From the NCBI GenBank assembly GCA_016791045.1, contig JAEUNO010000019.1:62001-126000 (forward strand): a stretch of DNA of 64,000 nucleotides, read 5' to 3'. Shown here one piece after another: positions 43,640 through 53,588 of this stretch; within the stretch, counting starts at the first letter, position 1; every line of letters begins with the position of its first letter. The notes beneath the pieces are model-generated. The model saw nothing but the letters and a program-made list of their open reading frames with translations. It had not been told where the DNA came from and searched no databases. The DNA is from Methyloversatilis sp. Lineage in GTDB: Bacteria; Pseudomonadota; Gammaproteobacteria; Burkholderiales; Rhodocyclaceae. The translations under genes were made by a program, and so were the position numbers.

Positions 43640-45388
43640 ATGACTTCAGTCCAGGTTTCCAGCCGCGCGATCTATGTGCGCCTGCTCGGTTATGTGCGTC
43701 CCTACTGGGTGGCTTTCGCCGTTGCACTGCTCTGCATGGCGCTCACGGCGGCCGCCGAACCGGTCTTTCCGGCCATCATGAAATCGCTGCTCGACGGCGG
43801 TTTCGGCGGCAGTGACCCGGATGCCGTGTGGTTCTATCCGGTGCTCATCGTCGCGCTGTTCGCGGCGCGCGGCATTTTCGGCTTCATCGCCGACTACGCC
43901 TTCGCCTGGGCCGCCAACAACGTCGTACTCGACCTGCGCCGCGCGATGTTCGGCCGCCTGCTGGCCCTGCCGACCGAATTCTTCGACAACCACAACTCCG
44001 GCGCGCTGATTTCCAAGGTCGCCTACGACGTGCAGGGCGTGACGCAGGCGGCGACCAATGTCATTACCGTGTTCGTGCGCGACACGCTGACGGTGGCCGG
44101 CCTGCTGGCCTGGCTGCTGTGGCTGGACTGGAAACTCACGCTCATCGTGCTCGGTATGCTGCCGCTGATCGCCATCGTGGTGCGCCTGAGTTCGCGCCGC
44201 ATCCGCGAATCGGCGCGCGGCGCGCAGACCGCCATGGGCAGCATCGCGCACACGCTGGAAGAAACCATCGAGGCGCACAAGGTGGTCAAGATCTTCGGCG
44301 GCCAGGACTATGAGATGGGCCGTTTCGATGCCGCCTGCCGCAAGCAGCGGCGGCAGAACATGCGCAACATCGTCGCCGCATCGCTGGTGTCGCCGATGAC
44401 CCAGGTGCTGACCGCGATGGCGCTCGGCATCGTCATCGCGGTGGCGCTGCACGACTCGGCGAGCAATCGCACGACGGTCGGCAGCTTCATGGGCTTCGTC
44501 ACCGCCATGCTGATGCTGCTGGCGCCGCTGAAGCGGCTGACCGACGTCAATGCGCCGCTGCAGCGCGGGCTGGCGGCGGCGGAAAGCGTGTTCCAGCTGA
44601 TCGACGAACAGGCCGAACGCGATACCGGGACGGTCGAAATCGAGCGTGCGCGGGGACGCATCGACTTCGACCAGCTCGGCTTCGGCTATCCGGGACGCGA
44701 CGAACGCGTGCTGCAGCACATCGATCTGGCCATTGCACCGGGCGAGACGGTGGCGCTGGTTGGCGCCTCCGGCTCCGGCAAGACCACACTGGCCCATCTG
44801 CTGGCGCGCTTCTACACGCCGGGCAGCGGGCGCATCCTGCTCGATGGTCACGACATCCAGAACATCCGGCTGGCCAGCCTGCGGGCCAACATGGCACTGG
44901 TGAGCCAGGACGTGGTGCTGTTCAACGACACCGTGGCGGCCAACATCGCCTACGGCGCGCTGCGCGACACCGATCGCGGCGACATCGAAGCCGCCGCGCG
45001 CGCGGCCTACGCGCTCGACTTCATCCAGGCCATGCCGGAAGGCTTCGACACGCTGATCGGCGAGAACGGCGTCAAGCTGTCCGGCGGCCAGCGCCAGCGT
45101 CTGGCGATCGCGCGCGCGCTGCTGAAGGACGCTCCGGTGCTCATTCTCGACGAGGCGACGTCGGCGCTCGATACCGAATCGGAGCGGCAGGTGCAGGCGG
45201 CGCTCGAAGTGCTGATGAAGAACCGCACCACGCTGGTCATCGCGCATCGGCTGTCCACGATCGAACGGGCCGACCGCATCGTCGTGATGGACCGCGGGCG
45301 CATCGCCGAGATCGGTCGCCACGCAGAGCTGCTGGCAGCCGGCGGCATGTACGCCAACCTCTACCACTCGCAGCTCGGCGGCGACTGA
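43640..45388 (+). CDS. msbA: Lipid A flippase MsbA (ABC exporter)
   Basis: Inner-membrane ABC exporter that flips lipid A core. It has 582 residues: six transmembrane helices (about 15-330), then the ATPase. Walker A GASGSGKTT (about 374-382), signature LSGGQRQRLAIARALL and Walker B LILDEATSALDTESER are intact. The membrane domain has the MsbA-type DLRRAMFGRLLALPTEFFDNHNSG elbow helix. It is 44 bases after the histidine phosphatase stop. Confidence 0.92.
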   Translation: MTSVQVSSRAIYVRLLGYVRPYWVAFAVALLCMALTAAAEPVFPAIMKSLLDGGFGGSDPDAVWFYPVLIVALFAARGIFGFIADYAFAWAANNVVLDLRRAMFGRLLALPTEFFDNHNSGALISKVAYDVQGVTQAATNVITVFVRDTLTVAGLLAWLLWLDWKLTLIVLGMLPLIAIVVRLSSRRIRESARGAQTAMGSIAHTLEETIEAHKVVKIFGGQDYEMGRFDAACRKQRRQNMRNIVAASLVSPMTQVLTAMALGIVIAVALHDSASNRTTVGSFMGFVTAMLMLLAPLKRLTDVNAPLQRGLAAAESVFQLIDEQAERDTGTVEIERARGRIDFDQLGFGYPGRDERVLQHIDLAIAPGETVALVGASGSGKTTLAHLLARFYTPGSGRILLDGHDIQNIRLASLRANMALVSQDVVLFNDTVAANIAYGALRDTDRGDIEAAARAAYALDFIQAMPEGFDTLIGENGVKLSGGQRQRLAIARALLKDAPVLILDEATSALDTESERQVQAALEVLMKNRTTLVIAHRLSTIERADRIVVMDRGRIAEIGRHAELLAAGGMYANLYHSQLGGD

Positions 45389-45486
45389 GCCGAACCCGTC
45401 ATTTCCCGCCGCACGGCCGCATCGGCTTATAGTGGTCGGGCCGAGCCGCGCGCCTACTGCGCCGGCAGCACTCGAGAGGTCACACC

Positions 45487-45618
45487 ATGAGCAAGGAACG
45501 AAACAGCGTCAAGGCGGTAAAGAAGCAGCCGGCGTCGACACCGAAGGAAAAGAAGGCCGCCAAGCAGGCGAAGAAAAATGCGTCGGAACTGATGCAGCCG
45601 CTGATCAAGCCGAACTGA
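45487..45618 (+). CDS. Small lysine-rich protein (43 residues)
   Basis: Protein of 43 residues, too short to be found by simple searches. It starts ATG 45487 with GAGAGG about eight bases upstream. The sequence is very basic: KAVKKQPASTPKEKKAAKQ, then AKKNASELMQPLIKPN. The tail with LMQPLIK looks like a small helix. Function is unknown; a nucleic-acid binding or membrane-associated role is possible. The ribosome site and composition speak for a real gene. Confidence 0.65.
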   Translation: MSKERNSVKAVKKQPASTPKEKKAAKQAKKNASELMQPLIKPN

Positions 45619-45626
45619 TTGAAACG

Positions 45627-46124
45627 TCATTCGACCCGGATCGCGCGGATGCCGAGCGAGAAAGTGCCCGCCTGACGGTCGGCGATCATCAGGCCGATCT
45701 GGCGTGCGCGTGACGGATCGAGCGGCGGCGCACCCATCACGTTGCGACCTCGGAAGGTGGCGCGAAACGCCGCCACCGGCAGGTGCACCGTGGCCCACTG
45801 ACCCGCCGGGGGTTCAAAGCTGATCTGGTGGCTCAGACCGTCGAAATCGTCGTCGCAGCGCAGACTGAGCTTGTAGCGCTTGCCGTCGCCGAGCACCACG
45901 AGCGCATAGTGGGTCGCACCCGGTTCGGCGATGTTTCCGGGCTGGGCGCGCACCGAGGCGAAGCCGCCGTTGCGTTCCAGCGACAGAATGCCTTCGAACA
46001 CCGCGTGCCCGGCCGGGTCGGGTCGCAGCCTGCTGCGCGACATGCCGCCCATCACGCCATCATCGATCGGCGACCAGTCATCGACTGCGCCGGCGTTGCC
46101 GAAATCAAATAGTTTGCGCGCCAT
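45627..46124 (-). CDS. CIA30-family protein
   Basis: Protein of 165 residues with the CIA30 (complex I intermediate-associated) beta-sandwich fold: LFDFGNAGAVDDWSPIDDGVMGGMSRSRL near the N-terminus, then NGGFASVRAQ and TFRGRNVMGAPPLDPSRARQIGLMIADRQ. The eukaryotic relative assists complex I assembly; bacterial ones are little studied. The ATG at 46124 gives the best N-terminus. It converges with the small lysine-rich gene. Confidence 0.88.
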   Translation of the reverse strand: MARKLFDFGNAGAVDDWSPIDDGVMGGMSRSRLRPDPAGHAVFEGILSLERNGGFASVRAQPGNIAEPGATHYALVVLGDGKRYKLSLRCDDDFDGLSHQISFEPPAGQWATVHLPVAAFRATFRGRNVMGAPPLDPSRARQIGLMIADRQAGTFSLGIRAIRVE

Positions 46125-46221
46125 GGGCGCATTGTAAGGTGCTTGGCGCGGCGGGCAATCGTCGCGCGCTGAAGCGTCGCTCAAGCCGGCTGTCGGACCG
46201 CCGCATCCGCCTGCTGTCCGT

Positions 46222-48696
46222 TCAGTCATCCAGCTTCACCGCCCGCACCGCCGCGACACCGAGTGCACCACGCGCACCGAGTATCGCCGCGAGCGTCGAA
46301 GCGGCCAGCATGGCGAGCACGATGACGGCCAGCCAGCCCCAGGGCACCACCCAGTCCATGCTCCAGTGGAAGGACTGGCGATTCACCAATTCGATCAGCA
46401 GCGCGCTCATCGCGAACCCCGCGACCAGACCCAGCAGCAGCCCGGGCAGCGCGGACAGCAGACCTTCGGCTGCCAGCTGTGCAGCGATCTGCCGGCGCGT
46501 GCAGCCGAGATGGCGCAACAGCCCGAATTCGCGCGCGCGCGCGCTGGCCGACGCTGCAAACGCCGCCGCGATGCCGGCCAGACCGATCAGCGCCGACGCC
46601 GCCTCCAGCGCATAGGTGGCGGCGAAAGTGCGGTCGAACACGCCGAGCGACAGGCGGCGCACCTCGTCGCTCGACGTCAGTTCCAGCGCTTCGCCCTTGC
46701 CGCTGGCATCGCGCAGCGCTTGCGCGACAGTCCCTTCATCGGACCCTGCGTCGAGCCACAGCCCGAAATCGTCGGACACCGTGTCGCCGGTCAGCGCGCG
46801 GTAGCGCGCCAGATCGATCACCACCGCGCCGTGCTGGCGCGCGTAGTCGCGCCACAGACCGGCGACCTGCACGCGCAGCCGCTGTCCGGCGAGCGGCAGT
46901 TCGACTTCGCGGCCGGCCGTCCAGCCATACAGATCCGCCATCGCCTCGGACGCCCACACCTGAGGCAGCGCACCCGGTGCCACCGATACGCCGACGCGCG
47001 GCAGCACGCGCCCGGCATCATCCGGCAGCGGCCGGGCGATCAGCGCCACCGCCGGCAGGTCCGCGCTCAGCAGCAGGCTCTGATGCCGGATGGCTTCCAG
47101 CCGGTCGACACCGGGCACTGCGGCCAGCCGCGCTTCGATGTCGTCCGGCCATGGCCGATCACGATCGCCGCGCAGGTACAGCTCGGCCGGCAGCACATCG
47201 GTCAGCCAGCGGTCGACCGAGCTGCGGAAGGACGACACCATCACGGCCATCGCGACGATCAATGCCGTGGCGGCGAGCACGCCGGCCGCACTGCGCGACG
47301 CGAACCCGGGCTCGGCCATCAGCCGCGCCCGCGCCAGATCCAGCGGCACCGCCGATGACGCCGGCACACGCCGCGCCAGCGCCCGGGCCAGTGGCGGCAC
47401 GGCGAGCACGGCGGCCACCAGCACGCAGGCGATCGCCGCATAGCCGCCGAGCGGCAGACCAGCCAGCGGCGGCAGCGACGCGGCGACCAGCGCCAGCAAC
47501 AGCGCACTCAGTGCCGCCACGGTGCGGCGGTCGTTGCCCAGCGTGCGCAGCGCAGGACCGAAATGACCGGCCCGCAGCGCCTGAGCCGGCGCAATCAGCA
47601 GCGCGTCGCGCGCCGGCCAGCCTGCGCCGGCGGCCGCGCTGGCCACGCCGAGCAGGCCGAAACCCACGCTGGCAGCGAGATCGAACGACAGTGCCGGCGC
47701 CACGCCTGACACCAGACCGGCGCCCAGATCGGCACCGATCAGCGTCAGCACGAGCGCCGCCAGTGCGTGTCCGAGCGCGATGCCCAGCAGCGCGCCGCAC
47801 GCGCCCAGCAGCGCCCCCTCGCCGATCAGCATCCGCAACAGCTGCGCGCGCGTCAGTCCGGCCGCCCGCAGGAAGGCGATCTCCGCCGTGCGCCGCGCAA
47901 TCGCCGCGGCCTGGGTCGCCGCCACCAGAAAGCTGCCGACCGCCAGCGCGATCAGCGCCAGCAGACCCAGATTGACGCGATAGGCGCGCGACAGCCGGTC
48001 CGCCCGCTCCAGGGCCTGCGCGGGCGTCTGCCACTGCACGCCCGGCGGCAGCACGGCTGCGATGCGCGCGATCGCCTCGGCGCGATTCACGCCTTCGCGC
48101 AGGCGCAGCGCGACGCGGCTGATCTGACCGAGGGTGGCCAGCCGCCCCTGCGCTTCTCCGATGTCCATCACGGCCAGAACGGCACCACTGCCGGCCGACG
48201 GCAGCCAGCCCGCAACGGTGAATGCCGTGTTGTCGCGACCGAGTTCCAGCGTCTGCCCCGGCTGGACGCCGAGCGCCTGACCTGCGGCATGACTCAGAAA
48301 GATCGTTCCCGGCTCCATCAGCCGTCCGATGTCGCCCGCCGGCGGCAGCAAGGTCGGCTGCACCGCCGCCGCGCGAAAGGCGTCGAGGCCGATGACGCGC
48401 AGCTTCAGCGCGCGCGCGCCGAGCGCAACGTCGAGTTCGCGCTCGACCAGCGGGCTGGCGTGCGCCACGTCGGGCAGGCGGGCGAGCAGGGGATAGACGG
48501 ATTCGTCCATGCCGCGCGCCGCCACCACTTCCAGATCGGCCGAGCCCGACACCGCACGCAGGCCGGATTCGAACTCGTCGAGCGCCGCCCGATGAATGGC
48601 GGACACCGCGACGCCGAGCGCCACGCCGAGCGCGATGGCCAGCAGCGCAAGCCGGCTCGCGCCACGCCAGGCCGAGCGGCACAGCAGCTCAAGCAT
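46222..48696 (-). CDS. FtsX-like ABC transporter permease (YbbP-type)
   Basis: Membrane protein of 824 residues with two FtsX permease units: an N-terminal helix followed by a large periplasmic domain (to about 240), then clustered helices, a central block of helices and a second periplasmic domain, and four final helices. This is the two-repeat layout of YbbP. The ATG at 48696 overlaps the ATPase stop by 8 bases, so ATPase and permease form one transporter. YbbA/YbbP and relatives export lipoproteins or small molecules; the substrate is unknown. Confidence 0.87.
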   Translation of the reverse strand: MLELLCRSAWRGASRLALLAIALGVALGVAVSAIHRAALDEFESGLRAVSGSADLEVVAARGMDESVYPLLARLPDVAHASPLVERELDVALGARALKLRVIGLDAFRAAAVQPTLLPPAGDIGRLMEPGTIFLSHAAGQALGVQPGQTLELGRDNTAFTVAGWLPSAGSGAVLAVMDIGEAQGRLATLGQISRVALRLREGVNRAEAIARIAAVLPPGVQWQTPAQALERADRLSRAYRVNLGLLALIALAVGSFLVAATQAAAIARRTAEIAFLRAAGLTRAQLLRMLIGEGALLGACGALLGIALGHALAALVLTLIGADLGAGLVSGVAPALSFDLAASVGFGLLGVASAAAGAGWPARDALLIAPAQALRAGHFGPALRTLGNDRRTVAALSALLLALVAASLPPLAGLPLGGYAAIACVLVAAVLAVPPLARALARRVPASSAVPLDLARARLMAEPGFASRSAAGVLAATALIVAMAVMVSSFRSSVDRWLTDVLPAELYLRGDRDRPWPDDIEARLAAVPGVDRLEAIRHQSLLLSADLPAVALIARPLPDDAGRVLPRVGVSVAPGALPQVWASEAMADLYGWTAGREVELPLAGQRLRVQVAGLWRDYARQHGAVVIDLARYRALTGDTVSDDFGLWLDAGSDEGTVAQALRDASGKGEALELTSSDEVRRLSLGVFDRTFAATYALEAASALIGLAGIAAAFAASASARAREFGLLRHLGCTRRQIAAQLAAEGLLSALPGLLLGLVAGFAMSALLIELVNRQSFHWSMDWVVPWGWLAVIVLAMLAASTLAAILGARGALGVAAVRAVKLDD

Positions 48697-49375
48697 CGAC
48701 GTGCGCGTCGGCCGGATGCAGGCGGCCGTCGCGGCCCAGCCTGAGCACCCGGTCAGCGGTGGCCGCAACCGTCGCCGAATGGGTCACCAGCAGGCCGCAG
48801 GCCCCGCCCGACTTCACGGCATCGCGCAGCAGCGCGGCGATCCGCTCGGCGTTGTCGGCGTCCAGATTGCCGGTCGGCTCGTCCGCCAGCAGCAGGCGCG
48901 GCCGGTGCACCAGTGCGCGCGCGATCGCCACGCGCTGCAGTTCGCCACCGGACAGCTGCGTCGGGCTATCGTCGGCACGATTCGCCAGCCCGACCGCGGC
49001 CAGCTGCGCGCACGCCCGCTCGCGGCGCTCGCGCAGCGACACACCGGCCAGCGCCAGCGGCAGCGCCACGTTGTCGCGCAGGCTCAGCCAGGGCAGCACA
49101 TGGAAGGCCTGGAAAACGAAGCCGACGCGGGTGCGCCGCCACAGGGTGGCGGCGTCATCGTCCAGCGCCGACACCTCGACGCCGTCGAAACGCACAGAAC
49201 CTGCATCGGGACGATCGAGTGCCGCGACGACGTTGAGCAGCGTGGATTTGCCGGAGCCGGATTCACCGATCACCGCGACGTATTCGCCGGCGGCGATGTC
49301 GAGGTCGAGCGCCTGCAGCAGCACGCGCGGCGGCGTGCCCGGCAGGGTCTTGTCGAGGGCGGTCAGGGAAAGCAC
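48689..49375 (-). CDS. ABC transporter ATP-binding protein (LolD/YbbA-like)
   Basis: ATPase of 228 residues with Walker A GESGSGKSTLL (about 37-47), Q-loop VFQAFHVLPWL, signature LSGGELQRVAIARAL, Walker B LLLADEPTGNLD and the VTHS switch. The MacB/LolD/YbbA form is shown by the LSGGE and ADEPTGNLD segments. It is coupled to the FtsX-type permease downstream. Confidence 0.93.
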   Translation of the reverse strand: MLSLTALDKTLPGTPPRVLLQALDLDIAAGEYVAVIGESGSGKSTLLNVVAALDRPDAGSVRFDGVEVSALDDDAATLWRRTRVGFVFQAFHVLPWLSLRDNVALPLALAGVSLRERRERACAQLAAVGLANRADDSPTQLSGGELQRVAIARALVHRPRLLLADEPTGNLDADNAERIAALLRDAVKSGGACGLLVTHSATVAATADRVLRLGRDGRLHPADAHVDA

Positions 49376-49405
49376 GGCGGATGGACTGCGCGCCGCGCCG
49401 TACGT

Positions 49406-50962
49406 TCAGGCACGCGTGGCGAGAAACTGGCGGAATTCGGCGGCATCCATCGGCCGCGCGTACAGGAAGCCCTGCGCGATCTGCACGCCCTGCTCGCGCA
49501 GATAGCTCGCCTGCTGCTCCGTCTCGACCCCTTCAGCCACCATCTGCAGCTTGCGCGTGCGGGCGATTTCGGCGATGTGCGGCACCAGCGGGGCATGCGG
49601 CGAATCGGCGCCGATGGTGCCGACGAAGGCGCGGTCGATCTTCAGCGCGTCGACCGGCAGGTCATGCAGGTAGGACAGACTGGAATAGCCGGTCCCGAAG
49701 TCGTCGAGCAGCACCTTGTGGCCGGCTTCGCGCAGCTGCGCCAGCACGAGGCCGGCTGAACCGGCCTGGATCAGGTTGCGTTCGGTCAGCTCGAGTTCGA
49801 TCTGGCTGCGCCGGATGCCGTTGCCGTCGAGCACGTCGGACAGCAGCTCGCTCAGGCCGCCGCTTTCCAGATCGTGCGATGCGACGTTGAGCGACACCGT
49901 CAGTTCGGGCCGGCGCTGCAGCAGGTCGCCGATCTCGGCAATCGCGGTACGCAGCACGCGCGCGGTGATTTCATGTTCGAAGCCGGAGTGTTCGGCCAGA
50001 TGCACCAGATCGTCGGTGCTCATGACCGGCTCATTCTGGTCGGGCCAGCGCACCAGCAGTTCGGCGCCCACGCAGCGGCCGTCGGACAGCCGTATCTGCG
50101 GGTGGTAGGCCACCCGCAACTCGCCACGCCGGATGGCCGCCAGCAATGCGGTGGCGGGCGAGAAGAACTGACGGGTAAACCGGCGCACCGCCCACACCAT
50201 CAGCGTACTGACCAGTACGCCGAACAGCGTGGTCATCACCAGCGGCTCGGTCCAGGCCGCGAGCAGCTGGGCGCGCGACTGGGCCGCCACCGCCACGATG
50301 GGCAGCTGACCCGACTGGGCGACGGCGTAAAGACGGTCGCCCTGGATGTGCTCGCGGCCGGTCATCGCGGTATCGATCATGCTCGACAGCAGCGGCTCGT
50401 CGACGACTGCGAGCGGCAGCCAGTCGGTGATGCTCAGCACGACCAGCCGGGTGTCGGCGACGCTGCGCACCTGGAAATGGCTGGCATGGATCAACGCCAG
50501 ATGCGATCCGCGACCGATGGCGACCGATGGTCGTGCGTCGTCGAGCGGATGCGTCAGCCGGAACCATATCTGGCGTCCCTTGCCGTCGGTCCAGTCGGCG
50601 GCGGGCAGCGAACGGATACCGTTTTCCGCGCCTGAACCCATGCTGCTGCACTGGATCCGGCCGTCCCGGGTGTAGGCGATCTCGCGCACGAAGGGCGTGC
50701 AGTAGGCGATCTGTCGCATGCGCTCGATATGGGCCGGCGAGCACGGGGTGTCCGGAACCGTATCGAGGCCGTGCAGCTCGGACTGCGCCTCGTCGAATAC
50801 CTGATCGGCGCGCAGCAGGGCCTGCTGCGCCAGTGCATCGAGGTGCAGCGTTTCGACCCTGAGCGTATAGCTCCAGGAAAAATAGAGCGCTGCAGCGAGC
50901 GGCAGCAGCCCGGCAAACAGGGCAGCGACCGTCAGCAGCGTGATGAATGCGCGGCGTCGCAT
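49406..50962 (-). CDS. CSS-motif EAL-domain c-di-GMP phosphodiesterase
   Basis: Inner-membrane enzyme of 518 residues that degrades cyclic di-GMP. An N-terminal helix (about 5-30) and another near residue 235 flank a periplasmic CSS-motif domain with cysteines in PCSPAHIERMRQIAYCTPF and the RIQCSSMG triple, where disulphide state tunes activity. The EAL domain follows (about 270-518): GAELLVRW, SLNVASHDL, LELTERNL, DDFGTGYSSLSYL, LKIDRAFV and VAEGVETEQQ, so catalytic and metal residues are present. Confidence 0.92.
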   Translation of the reverse strand: MRRRAFITLLTVAALFAGLLPLAAALYFSWSYTLRVETLHLDALAQQALLRADQVFDEAQSELHGLDTVPDTPCSPAHIERMRQIAYCTPFVREIAYTRDGRIQCSSMGSGAENGIRSLPAADWTDGKGRQIWFRLTHPLDDARPSVAIGRGSHLALIHASHFQVRSVADTRLVVLSITDWLPLAVVDEPLLSSMIDTAMTGREHIQGDRLYAVAQSGQLPIVAVAAQSRAQLLAAWTEPLVMTTLFGVLVSTLMVWAVRRFTRQFFSPATALLAAIRRGELRVAYHPQIRLSDGRCVGAELLVRWPDQNEPVMSTDDLVHLAEHSGFEHEITARVLRTAIAEIGDLLQRRPELTVSLNVASHDLESGGLSELLSDVLDGNGIRRSQIELELTERNLIQAGSAGLVLAQLREAGHKVLLDDFGTGYSSLSYLHDLPVDALKIDRAFVGTIGADSPHAPLVPHIAEIARTRKLQMVAEGVETEQQASYLREQGVQIAQGFLYARPMDAAEFRQFLATRA

Positions 50963-51125
50963 CAGGGCGTTCTTCGATCAGCAGTCGCTTGAGCGACTTT
51001 ATTGTGTGTGCACGATGCCGAAGTGTAAGCGCATCGTGTCGTTTCACTTGCGTGGGCTGCGTGAAATTCACGATGCGTCGTGACGGGCGAACGCATGTAC
51101 GTCGCCCAGGACCCACTGCGGCGTG

Positions 51126-52040
51126 TCACATCAGCCGCAGCATCAACTCGATGCGCGCCTGTACCGGCGTGAGCACGCCGGCGCCGGGCAACACAGCGCC
51201 GGGGGTGTCGATGACACGGCCGCGCGCGGTCCGGCTGGTGCGCAGAACGGCCACGCCGCCGGCCTGCGCACGCAGCAGCGCCGCCTCGAGCGGCGCGCCG
51301 AGGGTGCCGTTGCCGGTCCCCGCTGCGACGATTCCGCGCGCGCCGAGCGCGCACAGCGCATCGACCAGCGCGCCGTCGGCGCCGGCGTGGTTGAGCACGA
51401 TGTCGACGCGCGGCCAGTCGTCGTGCGGCACATGTGCCAGACCCAGCGCTTCGCCGTGCGGCCAGTCGCGCAGGCGGCGCAGCGCGCCTTCTTCGATGTA
51501 GGCGAGCGGCCCGGCATCACCTGAATCGAAAGCGTTGACGCGATACGGATGCGCCTTGCGCACCTCGCAGCCGGCGTGAATGGTGCCCGCCATGCAGACC
51601 AGCACGCCTCTGGCCTCCTGCGAGGAGGCCAGCCGCACGGCGTCGAGCAGGTTCTGCGGTCCGTCGGCGGCCAGCGCGCCGGCCGGGCGCATCGCGGCGG
51701 TCAGCACGACCGGTCGGGTCGGCGCCAGCACGCGGTGGAGGAAGTAGGCGGTTTCTTCCAGCGTGTCGGTGCCGTGGGTGACGACAATGCCTGCCACCTC
51801 CTCGCGCGCGAGGTGATGCGCCAGCCGCTGCGCCAGCGCACGCCAGACGGCGAAAGTCATGTCCTTGCTGTCGATCTGTGCGACCTGCTCGGCATCGATC
51901 GGAAACGCGGCCAGCGGCGGCACCGCCGCAATCAGATCCGCCACGCCGATGGTGCCGGCAACATAGCCGGTGTTGTCGGCTGCGCTGCGCGCCTGACCGG
52001 CGATGGTTCCACCGGTGCCGAGGATGACGATGCGTTTCAT
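51126..52040 (-). CDS. L-asparaginase (type I/II family)
   Basis: Amidohydrolase of 304 residues converting asparagine to aspartate and ammonia. The catalytic threonine lies in ILGTGGTIAG (about T12) and the second in VVTHGTDTLEETAYFL (about T89). No signal peptide is apparent, so it is probably cytoplasmic. Start at ATG 52040; the open frame beyond is not convincing. It is divergent from dbpA. Confidence 0.93.
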   Translation of the reverse strand: MKRIVILGTGGTIAGQARSAADNTGYVAGTIGVADLIAAVPPLAAFPIDAEQVAQIDSKDMTFAVWRALAQRLAHHLAREEVAGIVVTHGTDTLEETAYFLHRVLAPTRPVVLTAAMRPAGALAADGPQNLLDAVRLASSQEARGVLVCMAGTIHAGCEVRKAHPYRVNAFDSGDAGPLAYIEEGALRRLRDWPHGEALGLAHVPHDDWPRVDIVLNHAGADGALVDALCALGARGIVAAGTGNGTLGAPLEAALLRAQAGGVAVLRTSRTARGRVIDTPGAVLPGAGVLTPVQARIELMLRLM

Positions 52041-52145
52041 CGGTTCGCTGCCTGTCGGATGCTGTCGGCGCATTCTGGTGGAGCGGCGCGCCACGGCGCA
52101 AGGGCGAGTCACGCGCCGGCCCGGCACGGGCCCTTATAATCGTGC

Positions 52146-53588
52146 ATGACCGAATCCACAGCTTCCGAATCCACCGCCCCCGACGTCGCACCGCCGGCGG
52201 TGACCGAAACCGCTTTCGACACCTTGCCGCTGGCGCCCGAGACGCTCGCCAACCTGAGCACGCTCGGCTACCTCGCGATGACGCCGGTGCAGGCGGCGAC
52301 ACTGCCGCTGGCGCTGGCCGGGCGTGACCTGATCGCACAGGCGAAGACCGGCAGTGGCAAGACGGCGGCGTTTGCACTGCCCTTGCTGGCCAAGCTCAAT
52401 CCGCGCTGGTTTTCCCCACAGGCGCTGGTGCTGTGCCCGACGCGCGAACTGGCTGATCAGGTGGCGAAGGAAATCCGCCGTCTGGCGCGCGCCACCGACA
52501 ACATCAAGGTGGTGACGCTGTGCGGCGGTGCGAAGATGGGGCCGCAGATCGGCAGTCTGGAGCACGGTGCGCATGTGGCCGTCGGCACGCCGGGCCGCAT
52601 CATGGATCACCTGGAACGCGGCACGCTGGATATGCGCGGCCTGAACATGCTGGTGCTTGACGAAGCCGACCGCATGCTCGACATGGGCTTCTTCGACGAC
52701 ATCACGTGGATCGCGCAACAGTGCCCGGCCGCGCGCCAGACCCTGCTGTTTTCGGCCACTTTCCCGCCGGGCATCGAAAAGCTGGCATCGCAGTTCCTGC
52801 GCACGCCGGAGCGGGTGCAGGTCGCGACGCAGCATGCGGCCGGCAAGATCCGCCAGCGCTTCTACGAAATCGACAACACCGAACGGCTCGACGCCGTGGC
52901 GCAGCTGCTGCGCCACTTCCGGCCGGTCAGCACGCTGGCGTTCTGCAACACCAAGGCACGCTGCCGCGAACTGGCGGACCGCCTGAGCGCGCAGGGTTTC
53001 GAGGCGCTGGCCCTGTATGGCGACATGGAACAGCGCGAACGCGATCAGGTGCTGGTGCGTTTCGCGCACCGCAGTGCGTCGGTGCTGGTGGCGACCGATG
53101 TCGCCGCGCGCGGGCTGGACATCGACAAGCTCGAAGCGGTGATCAACGTCGACGTGACCCCCGACCCCGAGGTGCACGTGCATCGCATCGGACGCACCGG
53201 GCGCGGTGACGCCGAAGGCTGGGCACTCAGTCTGGTCAGCCGCAACGAGATGGGCCGGGCCTTGCGCATCGAAAAGGCACAGGGTGTGGCGCTCGAATGG
53301 CAGCCGCTGGCGGCACTGGAGCCGGCCGGACATGCGCCACTGGTGCCGCCGATGGCCACCTTGCAGATTCTCGGCGGGCGCAAGGAAAAGATCCGGCCGG
53401 GTGACGTGCTGGGCGCGCTGACCGGCGAAGCCGGCTTCACCCGCGAGCAGGTGGGCCGGATCGACGTGACCGACTACCTGACCTATGTCGCGGTGGAACG
53501 CAATATTGCCGACGAGGTGGTGCGCCGGCTCGATGGCGGGCGCGTGAAGGGGCGCGACGTGAAGGTGAAGCGGCTCGGCAACGACTGA
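52146..53588 (+). CDS. dbpA: ATP-dependent RNA helicase DbpA
   Basis: DEAD-box helicase of 480 residues active in 50S ribosome assembly on 23S rRNA helix 92. Motifs: AQAKTGSGKTAAF (I), PTRELADQV (Ia), LVLDEADRMLDMGF (II), FSATFP (III), TDVAARGLDI (V), HRIGRTGRG (VI). The C-terminal 75 residues form the DbpA RNA-binding domain (MATLQILGGRKEKIRPGDVLG... VKVKRLGND), which gives rRNA specificity and identifies the gene. Confidence 0.96.
   Translation: MTESTASESTAPDVAPPAVTETAFDTLPLAPETLANLSTLGYLAMTPVQAATLPLALAGRDLIAQAKTGSGKTAAFALPLLAKLNPRWFSPQALVLCPTRELADQVAKEIRRLARATDNIKVVTLCGGAKMGPQIGSLEHGAHVAVGTPGRIMDHLERGTLDMRGLNMLVLDEADRMLDMGFFDDITWIAQQCPAARQTLLFSATFPPGIEKLASQFLRTPERVQVATQHAAGKIRQRFYEIDNTERLDAVAQLLRHFRPVSTLAFCNTKARCRELADRLSAQGFEALALYGDMEQRERDQVLVRFAHRSASVLVATDVAARGLDIDKLEAVINVDVTPDPEVHVHRIGRTGRGDAEGWALSLVSRNEMGRALRIEKAQGVALEWQPLAALEPAGHAPLVPPMATLQILGGRKEKIRPGDVLGALTGEAGFTREQVGRIDVTDYLTYVAVERNIADEVVRRLDGGRVKGRDVKVKRLGND

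Noticed and set aside
43646-45367. Minus-strand open frame of 573 codons opposite msbA
   Set aside because: Antisense of a clear ABC exporter; His/Arg/Gln-rich sequence without family features.
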